The notes: a model not told the origin generated them from the letters alone. Positions 23,972 through 37,429 are shown, counted from the first letter of the stretch. The stretch: DNA of 64,000 nucleotides from Hyperoodon ampullatus (GCA_949752795.1 OX457064.1:42218368-42282367); one strand, 5' to 3'. Translations and numbers: made by a program.

Positions 23972-24655
23972 ACTTAGGTTACTTCCATACCTTGGCTATT
24001 GTGAATAATGCTGCAATGAACGTGGGAGTATAGATATCTCTTTGAGATAATGGTTTAATTTCCTTTAGATATACACCCAGAAATGGGATGGCTGGATCAT
24101 ATGATAATTCTATTTTTAATTTTTTGAGAAACCTCTATACTGTTTTCCACAGAGTCTGTATCAATTTACATTTCCATCAAGAGTTTATAAGGATTCTCTT
24201 TACTCCACATCCTTACCAGCATTTGTTATCTCTTGTGTTTTTAATGATGGCCATTTCAACAGATGTGAGGTGATATCTCATTGTGGTTTTGATTTACATT
24301 TCACTAATGATTATGATGCTGAGCATCTTTTCATGTACCTGTTGGCCATTTGACTGCCTGCCTTCTATGGAACAATGTCTATTCAGGTCCTTTGCCTATT
24401 TTTTTAAACCAGTTGCTTTTGTTATTGAGTTGTATGAGTTCCTTGTACCTTTTGGATATTAACCACTTATCAGATATATAGGTTGCAAATATTTTCTTCC
24501 ATTCTATAGGTTACCTTTTCGTTTTGTTGATGGTTTCCTTTGGTGAGCAGAGTTTTTTAGTTTGATGTAGTCCTACTTGTTTATTTTTGCTTCTGTTGTC
24601 TTTCCCTTTTGTGTCAAAAACTATTTCCTAGACCAATGTTAAGGAGCTCACCTCT
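23972..24655 (-). mobile_element. LINE-1 distal ORF2/3' region, minus strand
   Basis: Matches the reverse complement of LINE-1: CTTGGCTATTGTGAATAATGCTGC, ATGGGATGGCTGGATCATATG, CATCCTTACCAGCATTTG, GTGAGGTGATATCTCATTGTGG, and TTATCAGATATATAGGTTGC. It faces the previous LINE-1 end to end across about 270 bp. Stop codons throughout. Confidence 0.93.
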
Positions 24656-24834
24656 ATAAATGTATAATATTCACTCTTTGTTATATATCTCACAAAATAA
24701 GCTGAGGCATTAAAGGATAAATAAAAATTGGTTATATGAAAACTGGAGAGAGAGACTTGAAAACAATATTTGAAGTAAATAAATCCAACAGTAACTGAAT
24801 ATTATAAACAGGAATGTTCTAAAATAACTCATAT

Positions 24835-25015
24835 ATTACATCATTTAATCCTCTCAATAGCCCAAAGACCTAAGTAATGTTTTATCCCCCTTCCCAGATG
24901 AGGTAACAGGAGCAATGAAAGGTCAACTAATTTTCCTAGGGATAGAGCATTTAGATGGTACAACAAGAATGAGAACTCAAGTGGTCTGGTGTGAGAGTCT
25001 GCTCTCTTTACCTGC
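24835..25015 (-). mobile_element. MIR SINE relic
   Basis: Reverse-strand MIR features: TTAATCCTCTCAATAGCCC, TCCCAGATGAGGTAACAGG, then AGAATGAGAACTCAAGTGGTCTG and a terminal GAGTCTGCTCTC. Decayed. Confidence 0.65.
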
Positions 25016-25534
25016 AAGATATGTTACCTGTCAAAGGAGTGCTCAGTCTCTATGGCACCCGAGTATTCAACAGTGAAATTAGAGAATGCAGAGAGTGAAA
25101 GTGAGCCCTGCTGGCTGCCCAGACAGTTCTCCTCGGGATCCGCATAGAATATTGTCTCTGCAGCACAGATTTCTGGTTCTCGCCTAACTAACAAAAAGTT
25201 ATGATGCATAAGTCAGCATGTTAATTTATTAACTATAAAAATATATAATTCTACTAATAATTGTGTTGTGGTCCAAGGTGTCTGCTTCACAATTTATGGT
25301 ATCTTGGATGATAATTATGAATTATGTGGTTGTTTGATAATCATAAAATCAGAGTAAATGCAGTTAGATATTATTGAGAGATATTTTATCCAAGATATGG
25401 ATGAATACATGAAAATCTATTGACAGAGAAAATCAATCCATTCATTGCAATCCTTTTAAAGTGTCTGTTAACTTAGAATTTTTAACTTTAAGGTTAAGCA
25501 TTTTCTGACACTCAAGTTGAAGTTAAATTCCCTG
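25016..25534. other. Unassigned non-coding DNA
   Basis: No gene or confident repeat recognised. Confidence 0.4.
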
Positions 25535-25612
25535 GCTATTCATTCTGTATCTCCAGGACACAGTTCAGGGCTTAGCATAAAGTAGGTGCTCCATAACTAT
25601 TTGTTGAATTTA
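25535..25612 (+). mobile_element. L2 3' terminus
   Basis: TGTATCTCCAGGACACAGTTCAGGGCTTAGCATAAAGTAGGTGCTCCATAACTATTTGTTGAATT-type order matches the L2 end (CCCAGCGCCTAG...GGCACATAGTAGGCGCTC...TTGTTGAATG). Short but diagnostic. Confidence 0.75.
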
Positions 25613-27989
25613 CTCCCATGTTCTCCCTCTTTTTTCTTCCTATTTTTAGATTTCTAGATTCCATTCGGTCTTGTCTCCCCTTATACTGCTTTTTAATTGA
25701 GTAATACATCTTTTCTCCCAGTGGGAACCAAACACTGATGGTCAGTTGTAACCTTTTATATATACATCAATTAAAATACTACTTTGCCTTCCAGACACCC
25801 TACCACTGTCACTTGTACAGATGTTGTGTCTACTGCCAGCTTTCCAAAATACATGTTAGTAATTTCTCTTTTAGGATAAATTCTTATCATCCACCAAGTG
25901 TTCATTCTTTTAAAGTTATGCCTTAAAATGCAGCCTATTCATTTGGTAGCCAGAGTCTTACAGCTCTTTAGAGAACCAAAGAGAAAACAGAAATGAGATT
26001 CATGAGCCAAGGAAGAAGTTTGAGAGGGTGGCCATGGGCAGTTGAAAATAAGAGGAGAGAAGGTCAATGTGAGGCCTGGATGGAGGCACTGAAGCAGAAC
26101 TTTACATTCAAAATAGAAATGGGATTGAACCAGAGAAGCAAACATTTCTACAAGTTTGAGGGCCTTGTTCTGGGCCTGGAAAGGACTTTAGAAGCATTGT
26201 TAATATAATGCCTACTACCTAGTGAGCAGTCATAAATACTTGTCTAATGAATTAATGATTCAATAAGAATTGGAGGGTTGAACAGGAAAAAAAGTGCATC
26301 ATAATCAGGCATAAACATTTAGAGGCATGAAGAATCAGAGAAAAATGATACAGCATTTGACTCAGAGAGAATGCCCAAATCAGCAAGAGTTGAAAAGTGT
26401 ACTGCACATTATCTAGGATGAAATACAGTTCATTGACCAAACTCCCTTGTGGTTGGTAATACGAGGTTACTTGATGTTACAGGTAACCTGACTGAAACAT
26501 AAACGGGAACTGATTTTTCCAAGATCAACCGCAGGTCAAGAGTTTAGTTTCATCTCCTGGGCTCCCAAACTTGTTCTTAGGCCAAAGGGACACTTGTTTC
26601 TAAATTCTACATTGACTTTTTGATCTGAATCAGGATATGCTCGGCAGGTCCTTGCACCCCGACGGTGAGAGAATGTATCCTTTACTGTGTTTGAATTCAA
26701 AGCAAAGTAAAATTTGAGTGGGGCAAAATAAAAAGGTCTTTCCAGCTGCACAGTGATGTGGGAGTCCCATATTCCAGAGAGCTGTATACCGAAGCTCAGT
26801 CAACAGCCAACTAGAAACATGGACAGAATTCTTTAAAATATCTGTTGTGCAAAGGTGTTAACCAGAAAGATAAAGGATCTATCTAAGTTTATGAACCCCG
26901 AGTAATCTAAAAAAAATCTATTTGGAAACTGTGTTTTGATATTATAATTTTTGTTCTCAAACAAAAGAAGTACTGTTGTGATTGCCATTTAAAAAATAAT
27001 ATTTATTAAAGGTGATACTAAAATCCCCAATTTCCTGACTTCTAGATCACCCTTGGAATAATATTAAAAAATATATCCTTGTAGCTTCATTTGTGGTCTA
27101 TAAAAGTGTTTGACTCACTAAGGTTGAATGTCAGATAATTTCATTTAATGTTCAGTTTTAAAAGAGAAATGAAGGAGAAAGATTTAGATGAAAAGTAGTG
27201 TGTGTGACCTTAGAAATGTATTTATAAGGTCTGACTGCAGCAGCCAAAAATAATAACCATTGAACTTAGTGAATAATTTAAGGCCAATGAGCTAACAGTG
27301 ATCTTTGCAAAGGGATATTAATACGTAAATATTTTAGTCAGCTTTTTCACACCCAGCATAAAAATGCCCTGTATTTTATCAACAATCTCACTTTAGGTGA
27401 AATTTCTGAGAGATTCTCTGTTCTCACTGAAGTCTTTATATACACATTCACACATTATAATTAAATGATTTTACTACCCAAATACATTCAAGGAAAAAGA
27501 TTATATTTTCTAAAATATGCAGTGATGATTCCTAAGGCCATGTTTCATTTTACACATTGGGACAGTGCTATACAAGAATTTGGTTCCTCTATCTCGATCT
27601 ATGCACTGTGATAGTGTGATTCATTGAAGATTAGGATCATTTGCTTTTTTAACCAACACTTAACCTTGAAAAATATTACTAACATTGATTGAAAGATATA
27701 AATATTTGTGAGTTTGCCAAAATGCATTTGTTATTCACATACCTATAATATATAGATAAATATTCATATACTTATATCCATATATAAACCAGTATTGTTG
27801 CTAATCCCTTTCTGTTTCTTTGATGTTAATAAACCAAAGCAATGGCTCTCGTTTTCAGACAAATGATTTATTTTTGTCAGTGTCTTTACTTGCTAGTTGT
27901 ATTAAGGTAGAGCTATTTGTTAGAAATTTAAGATGAGTTTTGACACTTAACATGGAAAGTGAAAAAAAAATTGGAAAGGGCATTACTAG
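25613..27989. other. Repeat-poor non-coding DNA
   Basis: No gene recognised. A weak L2-end resemblance at about 26205-26260 (TGCCTACTACCTAGTGAGC...ATGAATTAATG) is too decayed to call. Open frames of 62-71 codons are unsupported. Confidence 0.45.
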
Positions 27990-28105
27990 GTCTTAATCTA
28001 GAGGCTTAAATTCTGGCCCTGCTAGCCCACAAATTGAGCAATTCACTTCATCTGTTTCAATTCATCTTTCTCACCTTATATGTGAAGATATGCCTGGCTA
28101 ATTGA
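27990..28105 (+). mobile_element. Possible MIR relic
   Basis: TTAAATTCTGGCCCTGCTAGCCC, then TTGAGCAATTCACTTCATCTG and CTTTCTCACCTTATATGTGAAG, resemble MIR's CTCTGCCACTTAC ... CAAGTCACTTAACC ... TTCCTCATCTGTAA. Diverged; moderate doubt. Confidence 0.45.
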
Positions 28106-31100
28106 CAAAGTCCCTCAAGTTGCAATCATGAATGAATAAACTGTGACAAAATCGGAGCCCCCCCAATATTATAAGTAAATGGGACCTTGAAAAATAAAAT
28201 AATATTTTAATGGCTGTTTAAAAACAACATGGTGACTTTAAAAGTAATACTCTATAGGTCTCTCTTCTGCCTTGTTTTTTATATCCTTTTGTATGTAGAG
28301 TATGGATTTTCATAGTCCATAAACTTGGATGTCTATAAAATGCAACTATCTTCATTTAAATCCATAATAAAATTTAAGACTATCCCAAGCCCAAATAGAG
28401 GAACTTGTAATTGATTTAGAATTTCACAGTCGAATGGGTTTCTCTATACCCATCTCAATTCTTCTTGGCTAAAATAGAGTCCAGGCACTACTGCAGGGAA
28501 GCATCTGCTGAGTTGTTTTTATACTCGAGCTCTAACCCAACTAGAATTGGTCAAGCTATTTGAATTACCTGTTTGGTGTCTTGGCATTAAGCTCTCAGAG
28601 ATTATAACCTCTTTCATAGTCTTTCACACCTCCTCATGTCCACCAGCTCTCCCCCTTCTCCCCTTTGATGCCTGCCTCAGAGCCGCAGAAAAATTTTTGA
28701 ATATTCTATAAAGCTGTTTGTTGGTAGATGCAGGAAGGTAGGGAGTCTATTTAAACTCACCTGTGAAGAGGTACATTATCACCATGTCAATTCTATAGCT
28801 GCTGTATTGCATCTGGGTGTCCTTGGAACTCTGCAAGGCTTGTCATATCCCTATGCTTGCTCTGGAAGTCAAGGCACATGTTTTCTTTCTTTTTAGGACT
28901 CCCAAATATCCTAAGTTTCCATTTTTCATCTAGTCTGAAAACTAGAGCCTGGAGGGGAGGGCAAGTTAGAAGTAACTTATCAAGGCCCTACTAGCATCTA
29001 AGTTTTATTCTTCCCTTCAAGTAAGCCCTTTCTCTTTCAACATGGGAACATTTACCTCTTTTCTCGGTTAGTTCAGCTTTCCATCTAATATATTTTCTAT
29101 CTCCTTTTGGATCTTTCAGGTCTTAGCCTTTTGAAACTCAAAAAGACTAGGCTCATAAAATCAAAGTTTTTGCTCTCAAAGCTACAGTATCTTTCTTGAA
29201 TTTCAAAGATTATTTTTGAATCCAAAATCAAATCATTTGACTTCTTACTTCTCCCTGGGTTTCTGTGTGCCTTCCATCTTTCCCTTTGGCAATGCACACT
29301 GCTTAGTCACTTGAGTCATCTGTGATAACCATCATCTCTATGTCATACCTGAGCAATTCAGAAAAAGGCACCATCTCTGGGTAGATGCAATAGAAACCAT
29401 ACAGTGGATTTGTCCTCTGGATACAATGCTTGGTAATTGGACAGTGATTATTAGTAGAGAAAAAGTTTCCCTTCCTTTGAGTCAGTGGAGCCCCATGAGA
29501 GGCTACACGGCCTGGACTGGGTATATGGACTGGATTTCAGCCCACCCAGACCCCTGTACTGGATGCCCTTTTGTAGGGCCCTTTAGGGCATTTTTAGGGA
29601 CAAAGTGCAAGGGGGAAAGCACTCCCAGAAATATTTCAGAAATGTATCCCACTGTCTATATTTGGTCAAAGCAAGGTAAACTTTTTACTGTAATCTAAGC
29701 AGTAGCATAATGTGATTTGGAACACGCTTAAGAAAAGTAAACCATGTCATACAAAAAAATAAGGCTGTAATTCCTTTTAATGAATGGTCCCAGAAGGCGG
29801 GGAATTTATACAAATCCTATACTGTCAATTGCTTAAATCCATTAAATAATTGCAGTCAAATTTCACTGGGGGAAAGAATATTATTTTCCTGTCCTCTTTT
29901 GTCATCTCCCATTGTTTAATAATTCTTCTGGACTCATTTGGTCACACTTCCCAAAACCCATCTGCCAATGCTCATTACATTAAAAATAAAAAACACCTCT
30001 TTTCATTATTTTTTAGTGTATGTGCTAATATCTGGGATATGTACATCATTAAGAATGCATCTAATTATGATTAAGCAAGGAATTCTGAAGCCAGACACAA
30101 GCCATATTTACAACTCAGTATAAAGTTATGCACCTCATAAATATATCACAAACTCTATCTTACTTTCCTAATGTACAGTTTTAAAAAATGAAACATGGGC
30201 TTCAGATATGTTCTTTGAGAGTGTGCTATTAGGACAAATACTTAAACCAATATATAGATCAAAATAATTCATATAGAAATTTCTTCTATTGATTATCAAT
30301 CCATTTTATTTGAACAGTCGTGACTAAGATCAAAATCACTTTGCAAAAATGACTGTAAACCTGATAAAGAAGTAGCACCAGAGCACTGCCCTACTTTGAA
30401 AGTATATTTGAAAAGTGAAAGCAAATCAATAGTAATTATACTAGCCAAAATGTATTACCTTTTCTTATTAATACTGTAATTGTAAAACATGTCATGCAAC
30501 TAGGAAGAATTTTTTAAAGAACACAATAGTCTATTAACTAAATGTGTTCAAGGTATGCTATTCTACTAATTTTCAGAAGCCAACTTCAACCTTTGATAAG
30601 TGAGAGGAGGGTTGTAGAAATAAAGCAGAATACACAAAAATTAAAACACAAATGAGAAGTTTGAAAAATTACTTTGCAATTGTTCTACTAACTTTTTTCA
30701 ATATTAGAAGTAATAAACTATGTATTTTAAACAGGACATCAATTATAGGATATAAGTTAAGGTCCATCAGCATGTGAATCTACTGAAGACATATTAAATA
30801 ACTCAAGACAGTGGATTAGTATCATTTAACTTTCTTGAAAATTTCTAAACCATCTATTGCTACATCCTTACTAGCATTGATTGCAATCAGTCGAATCAGT
30901 AGTTTATGTTCATTTCCTTTCATCTGCTATTATTTTACACAGGGGAATATTTGCATTTGCATTGTATTCCTGACATAAGTAAAACCCATTTCAAAATTCA
31001 TACCTGCTCTAATGTACTAGTAAATTTCATCACTTCCTCCAATAAGTCATCCTTTTCATAGGAATGTTGACTATAAGAATATTGCTTTAACAGTAATCTC

Positions 31101-32163
31101 AGGATAATTATTTTAAAAATTAATATTTAACTAAGGGAATTAAAAATAAAACCTGGCAGTTAAAAGAATTGTACTGTTTCTTACTTAAATATTAATCTCT
31201 AGGTGGGGGAAAATATGAAATAGAGAAACTATAGATTAAGAAGTGCATTAAAGTATTCGTTAAAAAGCATTTAGTGAAACAACCAGAATTGCAAACATAA
31301 AACCACTCAATAATTCTAGTCTTACTGCCTGGCCTAATGTAATGTTGTGGACAGGACTGAGGTGATAAAAAGGAAGCGTCTACACCACATGCTGAGCCAG
31401 AGGAAAGCATCCAGCCTTCACTTAGGACCTTCCAGAACATAGTAGATGTTTGCTGCTCTAATCAACTGTTTTATTATTTTCTTCTTAATTTTTTGCTGTT
31501 ATATTTAATGGAGGTATCATTTTCTTCTGTATGAAATACGAGAGTAAACTGCTTTGTGGCTAACTGAAGCACCTTTATTGTTCTAGGTTTCTGGAGCCAG
31601 AGTAGCTTTTCTTTTAATGTCAAGGTTCTTATCAGAAAGAGATCTAAAAGTTACTACATTCTACGGAGAGAGCGTTATTCTTCTTTGTGCGCATGTGTCA
31701 GTGAAAAGAAACAAAAATCTTATGATCCAATTAATTTGTAACACTGCAGTATTCAATTCCTATTTTTTAAATTGAACTGGTTTATACAAAAAATTTACTC
31801 CAGAATCATTTTCTATCCTTATTTTGTCTTGTGTCTACACATTAGTACACAAAATGAACACTCTAAGTCTTTAAATTTACATTTCATTATCTTGTCTTGC
31901 TCATTTTGAACATGCTTTTCTGCTCTATGTTACTGAGAATCACTTATAAGATAAACCAGCAAGTGTAGATCATCTTAAATTCCATCTAGTTTAGCCGCAC
32001 TGCCCAGGTTTTCCTCTCCAGTAAACTCAGATTTAAAGCCACTTCTTTGCCTCTGCTGGGACAGCTTCAGGGAGAAGGGGAGCCAGTGATAAGACATAAG
32101 CTGAAGTAGCTTCATTCTCCCTGGGTAATGAGACCTTTTACTTCTAGGCAGAATTAAAAATAG

Positions 32164-32204
<41 letters not shown>

Positions 32205-33120
32205 TGTGCGCATGCGTGTGTTTAAATGGGCTAAACTGAGTTCTCCTTTTTGCTACTTCAATAACCCAATTACATTTTTACTGACTTCTAGGACTACACC
32301 TTGGGAAAAAAGCTTACATTTTTCCCCTTTCTTGCAAAGACTGGGCTCCTGTGAAATAATTTCTCAGAGACCTTCCTGCTCCTATGTCAAACAATGTCTA
32401 AAGCTACTAGTAGGTTTACTCTAAAGGGGATACCAGATTACTGATTCAGGCTTGGAGGCCTGAAGTTATATTGTGCTCTCTACATCTTTAGGAAAAAGCA
32501 AGTTCTGTAAATTTTTCTTTTAAAATCGAGTCAAGGGAGAGTTCCTACAGGTCTAAGTTGGGTGACAGACAGACATGGATGTTTATTACTTCAGTGTGAT
32601 CTCTCTCTAGGCAGTGAGTCCTTATCCAAGTGTTTATCCTACCATTGAAAACATTCTTTCTGAGAAAATGTTCAACTTATCAGTGATTTTTTCAAACCAC
32701 CATATTTTTCATAGGTGCAAAAATTTGTTTTACACCTAGCATTACAGAAGAGTAAATACCACATAAAAGTAATGAAATGTATGCATACATGTCTAAAATT
32801 GAATAACCTCAAGGAACCTACATAATATTTCAAAGATTTCCAAATTTATATTCCATTATTATCTTTAGTATTGAAAGATATTTACAAATTTTCTCATAAG
32901 AACCTTGGTGAACAAGATGTTATTTTTAACTTTCCTTTTGATATATTTTCCAACTTGTCTTAAATGGTATGAATGAATTGGCTATTTGTGTGTGCCTACA
33001 CAGGCAGAATGGTAACTTTTGATATTGTGGCCATAGTCCTTTAATAATTAGGTCTAACTAAGTTTAATAAGATAATTCTATTCACAACACAGCAATTAGA
33101 CAAATCAAAGATGTATTTCA
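28106..33120. other. Long repeat-poor stretch
   Basis: Five kilobases with no interspersed repeat or gene that I can recognise, apart from a TG microsatellite at 32164. A relatively GC-rich patch lies at 29480-29640, containing a 90-codon plus-strand frame (29426-29698) with no family resemblance. A C-rich patch lies at 28640-28690. Real gaps in repeat recognition cannot be excluded without a database. Confidence 0.5.
32164..32222 (+). repeat. (TG)n microsatellite
   Basis: An uninterrupted GTGTGT run of about 30 bp, then TATGTGTGTGTGCGCATGCGTGTG. The alternating purine-pyrimidine pattern, including GCGCATGCG, is of the type that can adopt Z-DNA. Creates a spurious 84-codon frame. Confidence 0.95.
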
Positions 33121-33338
33121 AGCATTAGCAAACTTTTTCTGTAAAGAGCCAGATAGTAAATATTTTCAGATTCATGGGTCATTGGATCTCTGTTGCAACT
33201 ACTCAGTTTTGCCCTTGTTTCAAGAAAGCAGTCATATACAATACCTAAAGGAATGGGTGTGTCTGTGTTCCAATAAAGTTTTATTCACAAACAGGCATTG
33301 GTTGGATATGGTCTGTGGGTTATAGTTTGTCAATCTTG
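33121..33338 (+). mobile_element. hAT-Charlie-type DNA transposon (non-autonomous, ~220 bp)
   Basis: Recognisable order: GCAAACTTTTTCTGTAAAGAGCC, AGATAGTAAATATTTTCAG, AGCAGTCATATACAATACC, GTCTGTGTTCCAATAAAGTTTT, ending TATAGTTTGTCAATC. The ends AGCAAACT.../...AGTTTGTC are inverted repeats. This is a common placental hAT-derived element of MER58-like length; the family name is from memory and uncertain. A second member lies at 61876. Confidence 0.85.
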
Positions 33339-33786
33339 ATGTACTGATTTTATTATCAGAAAATGTTTCAATACTTTCAAGTACAGCTTCAACAGTATAG
33401 TATTTCATCATACCTGAATACAGTCTGGATTACATAAAAGTCAAGAAAGCCCTTGGCCCATTAATGATGCCTTATGATAAGAAATAACCATGTGTCTTAG
33501 ATGTGAATTGCAATGTGACAACCATACTTTTGTTTCTAGAATGAAGCTTGAGCTGAATACTCTTTTGAAAAATAGAGCTCAAAGTATGCTCTATTCTTTC
33601 CTTAATGAAAACTCTTTTAACTACATATTTATTATATTTCCTCTTTTCTGTTCTCAGTGGAATTACTAATCTTCTTCTTTATAATAGGACCAGATGAATG
33701 ATAATCCTTAAATTATTCTTAAACAGATTTTAAAAAATTGATAAAGTTGTTTTATTCTAGGGGAAGCAAGATCGTAGTAGATAGTA
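33339..33786. other. Spacer between two DNA transposons
   Basis: No gene or element recognised. Confidence 0.4.
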
Positions 33787-34005
33787 CAGCTGACCCTTGA
33801 ACAATGCAAGCAATAGGAGGGCTGACAATCTGCACAGTAGAAAATTTGCATATAACTTTATAGTCGGCTCTCTGTATCTGCAGCTTTGCATCTGCAGATT
33901 TAACCAGACTTAGATACTGCAGTGCTACAATATGTACTTATTGAAAAAAATCTGCCTATTAGTGGACCCATGCAGCTCAAACCTGTGCTGTTCAAGGGTC
34001 AAGTG
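33787..34005. mobile_element. Tigger-type (pogo/Tc1-mariner) MITE
   Basis: Terminal inverted repeats are clear: CAGCTGACCCTTGAACAA at the left and CTGTTCAAGGGTCAAGTG at the right. The internal TATAACTTTATAGTCGGCTC and CATCTGCAGATTTAACC match the deletion derivatives of Tigger elements. A TA dinucleotide precedes the left end as expected; the right-hand TA has mutated to CA. No transposase is encoded. Confidence 0.9.
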
Positions 34006-34599
34006 CATTTTAACATCTTTAATAGGAAACAGTAGTTCTAAATTTAAATCCCATATTTAATTCTGGATAACACATATTAGTACATAAAGAATATATTGAT
34101 TAATTTGATTTCCCTTTTCTACATATGGGCACTGTAGTATTTGAATAATTAGAACAATAAATGCCTATAGCATTGCGGCAAATCCTAAGAAAAGGGAACA
34201 TAATGCAGGCAACTCTTTCTCACCACTAGATCATCATCAAATATCCTGAAATATGATTTTAGTGACAAAACAAACAAAAACCTGAAATATCTGAAAAGAA
34301 ATGCCTATAGGATATGACCAGTGGTAGAATTAAATTTAATGTGGGTATTCTTCTGTAGAAGTGCACTGGAAGCCATTTTCTTATTGACAGATTCAAGGAA
34401 ATAAAATTCTGCTTGTTTCTGAGGATCACATCTTTCTAAAAGTTGGTTAATTCCCCATCTTCTGCATTTATGCTTATCTTTTATGCCAATAAACTTATTA
34501 ATATTATTTTTCATTTTTTGGAATTTCTTGAGGGATAATGTTCAAAGTGCTGCAGATAATTTAGAAGTTCTTAATTGTTAGGAAATTTTACATTAAGAA
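34006..34599. other. Unassigned non-coding DNA
   Basis: No gene recognised. Confidence 0.4.
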
Positions 34600-35610
34600 A
34601 TTATCTTATAGAAGAAAATATTTGCAAATCATATATCCGATAAAGGGCTAATATCCAAAATATATAAAGAACTTATACAACTCAACAACAAAAAACCAAC
34701 AATCCAGTTAAAAAGTAGATAAAGAATCTAAATAGACATTTTTGCAAAGAATACATGCAGATAGCCAATAGGCACATGAAAAGATGTTAAATATCACTAA
34801 TTATTAGGGAAATGCAAATCAAAACCACAATAGATATCACCTCACACCTGTTAGAATGGCTACTACTAAAAAGACAAGAAACAACAAATGTTGGAGAGGA
34901 CGTAGAGAAGAAGGAACCCTCATACACTGCTGTGGGACTATAAATTGCTGCAGCCACTATAAAACGTAGTATGGAGAGTCCTCAAAATTTTAAGAATAAG
35001 ACTACCATATGACTCCGCTATTCCACTTCTGGATATCTATCCAAAGAACACAGAAACACAATCCAAAAAGACGTATGCACCCCTATGTTCACTGCAGCAT
35101 TATTTACAATAGCCAAGATATGGAAACAACCTAAGTATTTGTCAACAGATGAATGCATAAAGAAGATGTGAGATATATAAATGTCTGTGTACACACGTAC
35201 ACGTACACACACACACACACACACACAGCTATCCAGCCATAAAAAATGAAATCCTGCCATTTGTAACAACATGAATGGACCTTGATGGTATTAGGCTAAG
35301 TGAAGTAAGTCAGAGGGAGAAAGAGAAATACCATATTATTTCACTCATATGTTGTATCTAAAAAAATAAAACAAAATAAAACTCAAACAAATGAACAAAC
35401 AAAATAAAATGAAAACAACTTCATAGATACAGAGAACAGATTAGTGGTTACCAGAGGGGGTGGGTGGGCAGAATGGGTGAAGGGGTCAGCTGTATGGTGA
35501 TGGACGGTAACGAGACTTGAGGCGGGGATGACTTTGTGGTGTATACAGATGTCAAATTAGAATGCTGTACACCTAAAACTTATATAGTAAAGAAACGAAT
35601 AAACAAAAGA
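34600..35610 (+). mobile_element. LINE-1 3' kilobase (L1MA-like)
   Basis: Good match to distal LINE-1 ORF2 and 3' UTR: ATAAAGGGCTAATATCCAAAATATA, AAATGCAAATCAAAACCACAAT, ATATCACCTCACACCTGTTAGAATGGC, CACTGCAGCATTATTTACAATAGCCAAGATATGG, GTTACCAGAGGGGG, ending CTGTACACCTAAAACTTATATAG. It is about 1 kb, 5'-truncated, less decayed than the copies at 7.5 and 38 kb, and has frame-breaking stops. It contains a (CA)n run at 35196-35228. Confidence 0.95.
35196..35228. repeat. (CA)n microsatellite inside LINE-1
   Basis: GTACACACGTACACGTACAC then a pure CACACA run. It sits where LINE-1 normally reads ATATATACAC...ATGGAATATT, so it probably grew from that motif. Confidence 0.9.
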
Positions 35611-36799
35611 GGAATTTATCTCTTTTTAAGTATGTAATTCAAGTTTCTCCAAGGTACCAATATACGTCCTTAAGTGTAAACATTGAAGAATTGAGACCAT
35701 TCCCTCAGTGGTATTCCCCTTCACTTCTTTGCAGCACCCCAGGGCTTCACTAACAGAAGAATTCCTATAAGTCTGTGATGTTTGATTGGCTTGGAGAAGG
35801 GCTATTGATTTTGAAACACTTTTATCTGAAGGAGAACATATGTTCTGACTTTAAATACAAAGGTGGTGAAAGGTCAAAGTGGAATTAGGTGTTGTTACAG
35901 GATAACAGAAGTGTCTTGACCCCTTTTTATTATGCTTGCTAATACGTATTTTACACTGTCTCAGAAATGGGGTAGTTCTTAAAATTATTTTGTATTATAC
36001 TATATGGAAATAATCTCACTTTTTAAAAAAGGTGAATGACTCAGTCAAAAGTTATAGCTGACCCTTCTTAAAAATTTCTATAGTCATAGTACTGTAACAA
36101 GGACCATTTTTAAACTGGGCTCAGACTCAGATGATATATGATCACCACCAGCTGCATCAAGAGGCAGTCTGGGTAAAAATAAGTTATTTGAACAGAACAG
36201 CAGAACAAAGCTGAAAATCTTCTGACACCTGATCCCCTCAGCAGCTGTGGAAATCTATTGAAAGGGTTCTCCTTCTAATGCATTTGTCAGAATGCTAATT
36301 GGAAAAATGACTTCATGTCATGAGTCATACAGTCACCTCTGCGGACCTCATTAGACTTAAATGAGCGCACGCAAGTCCAGCACATTCATTCAGATACAGC
36401 CATATGTTGGTAAAGAAGATCTCTCAGTAACTGGGCTCCTGGCCAACTGTAACATTGTCAAGTAAAGAAATGGGGAAAAAAATCAAATAGAGATGTGTAA
36501 TGACAGATGTAGATATAAGGCATTATAGCTTCCTGAGAATCAAAAATATATACAAGTTTGGGACTGTAAGAAGTTCAACTGAGTTAAGCCAAAGAAGTTT
36601 AGTCAAATTTTATGCTGAAGTACACTGGAGAAGCACTCTGGAGCAGGGGGAAATAGAAAGTTAACTAACGTAAGTCTTAGGAGTTCACGATTTAGAAATG
36701 CAGAAAACAACTTGCGTAAGTAACTTTAATAAAAGAGAAGCTATGAAAAATATTTAATAATAATGTACCAATTAAGTTCCTAGAGAAACGTGGAAATAA
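35611..36799. other. Unassigned non-coding DNA
   Basis: No gene or mobile element recognised. The segment 36100-36440 is somewhat less AT-rich. Confidence 0.45.
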
Positions 36800-37060
36800 G
36801 ATATCAATTATGACTGTAGTAGGTGAGGTAGAAGAGAAGATTGAGGAATGAGGGAGTTTCCTGGGGCAGGCAAAATTTAACCTAGCACTGCAAGGATGAG
36901 GACATATTGTAGAGGCACATGTGGAGATAGGTAGCTAAAAGGGAAGCAAGTGGGAAGGCCTTCACAGCAGCAGATACTGCCTGGGAAACAGAGAACTGCT
37001 GGGTAACACAGCATAGACAATTTCGACTATCATGGAAATCACGGGTTTGAAGCAGCGGGC
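36800..37060 (-). mobile_element. L2 fragment, minus strand
   Basis: Purine-rich strand with the L2 antisense pattern: GGGAGTTTCCTGGGGCAGGC, ACAAGGATGAGG-like block, GGCACATGTGGAGATAGG, GGGAAGCAAGTGGGAAGGCC. These parallel GAGGTGACATTTGAGC..., CATGTGAAGATCTGGGGG..., and AACAGCAAGTGCAAAGGCCC. Decayed, boundaries approximate. Confidence 0.5.
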
Positions 37061-37429
37061 ATTCGGGGCTGGTAAGACCAGAATGGCAGGAAAGTCTTTG
37101 AATATCAGCCAGGAGACCACCAGAATGAAACTACATAATTTCAAAAGACTTAACAAATAATTTTAAATGAAAATTAATTGTCTTTAAGAGTATAGAAAAT
37201 AACGTTTTTTAAACAGGTAAAATAATACTTATAATGTTTTCACGTGTGCACATTTACAATACAAAAGTACCACGTCATCCAATCAATTAAATATTTTGTT
37301 AAACTCTTTACCACCTAGAAAGAAAAGTGTCTGTTCATCTAAACTTTCTTTACTTCATCTGATTGTCTGAGAAGACAACCGTGAAGGACCTGAAAATTCT
37401 AGTCAGAACTGTTATTTCTTTTAAATACA
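37061..37429. other. Unassigned non-coding DNA
   Basis: No gene or element recognised. Confidence 0.4.

Noticed and set aside
29426..29698. Possible exon in a GC-richer patch (90-codon frame)
   Set aside because: No similarity to a known protein, no convincing splice-site pair, and isolated within a repeat-poor non-coding stretch.
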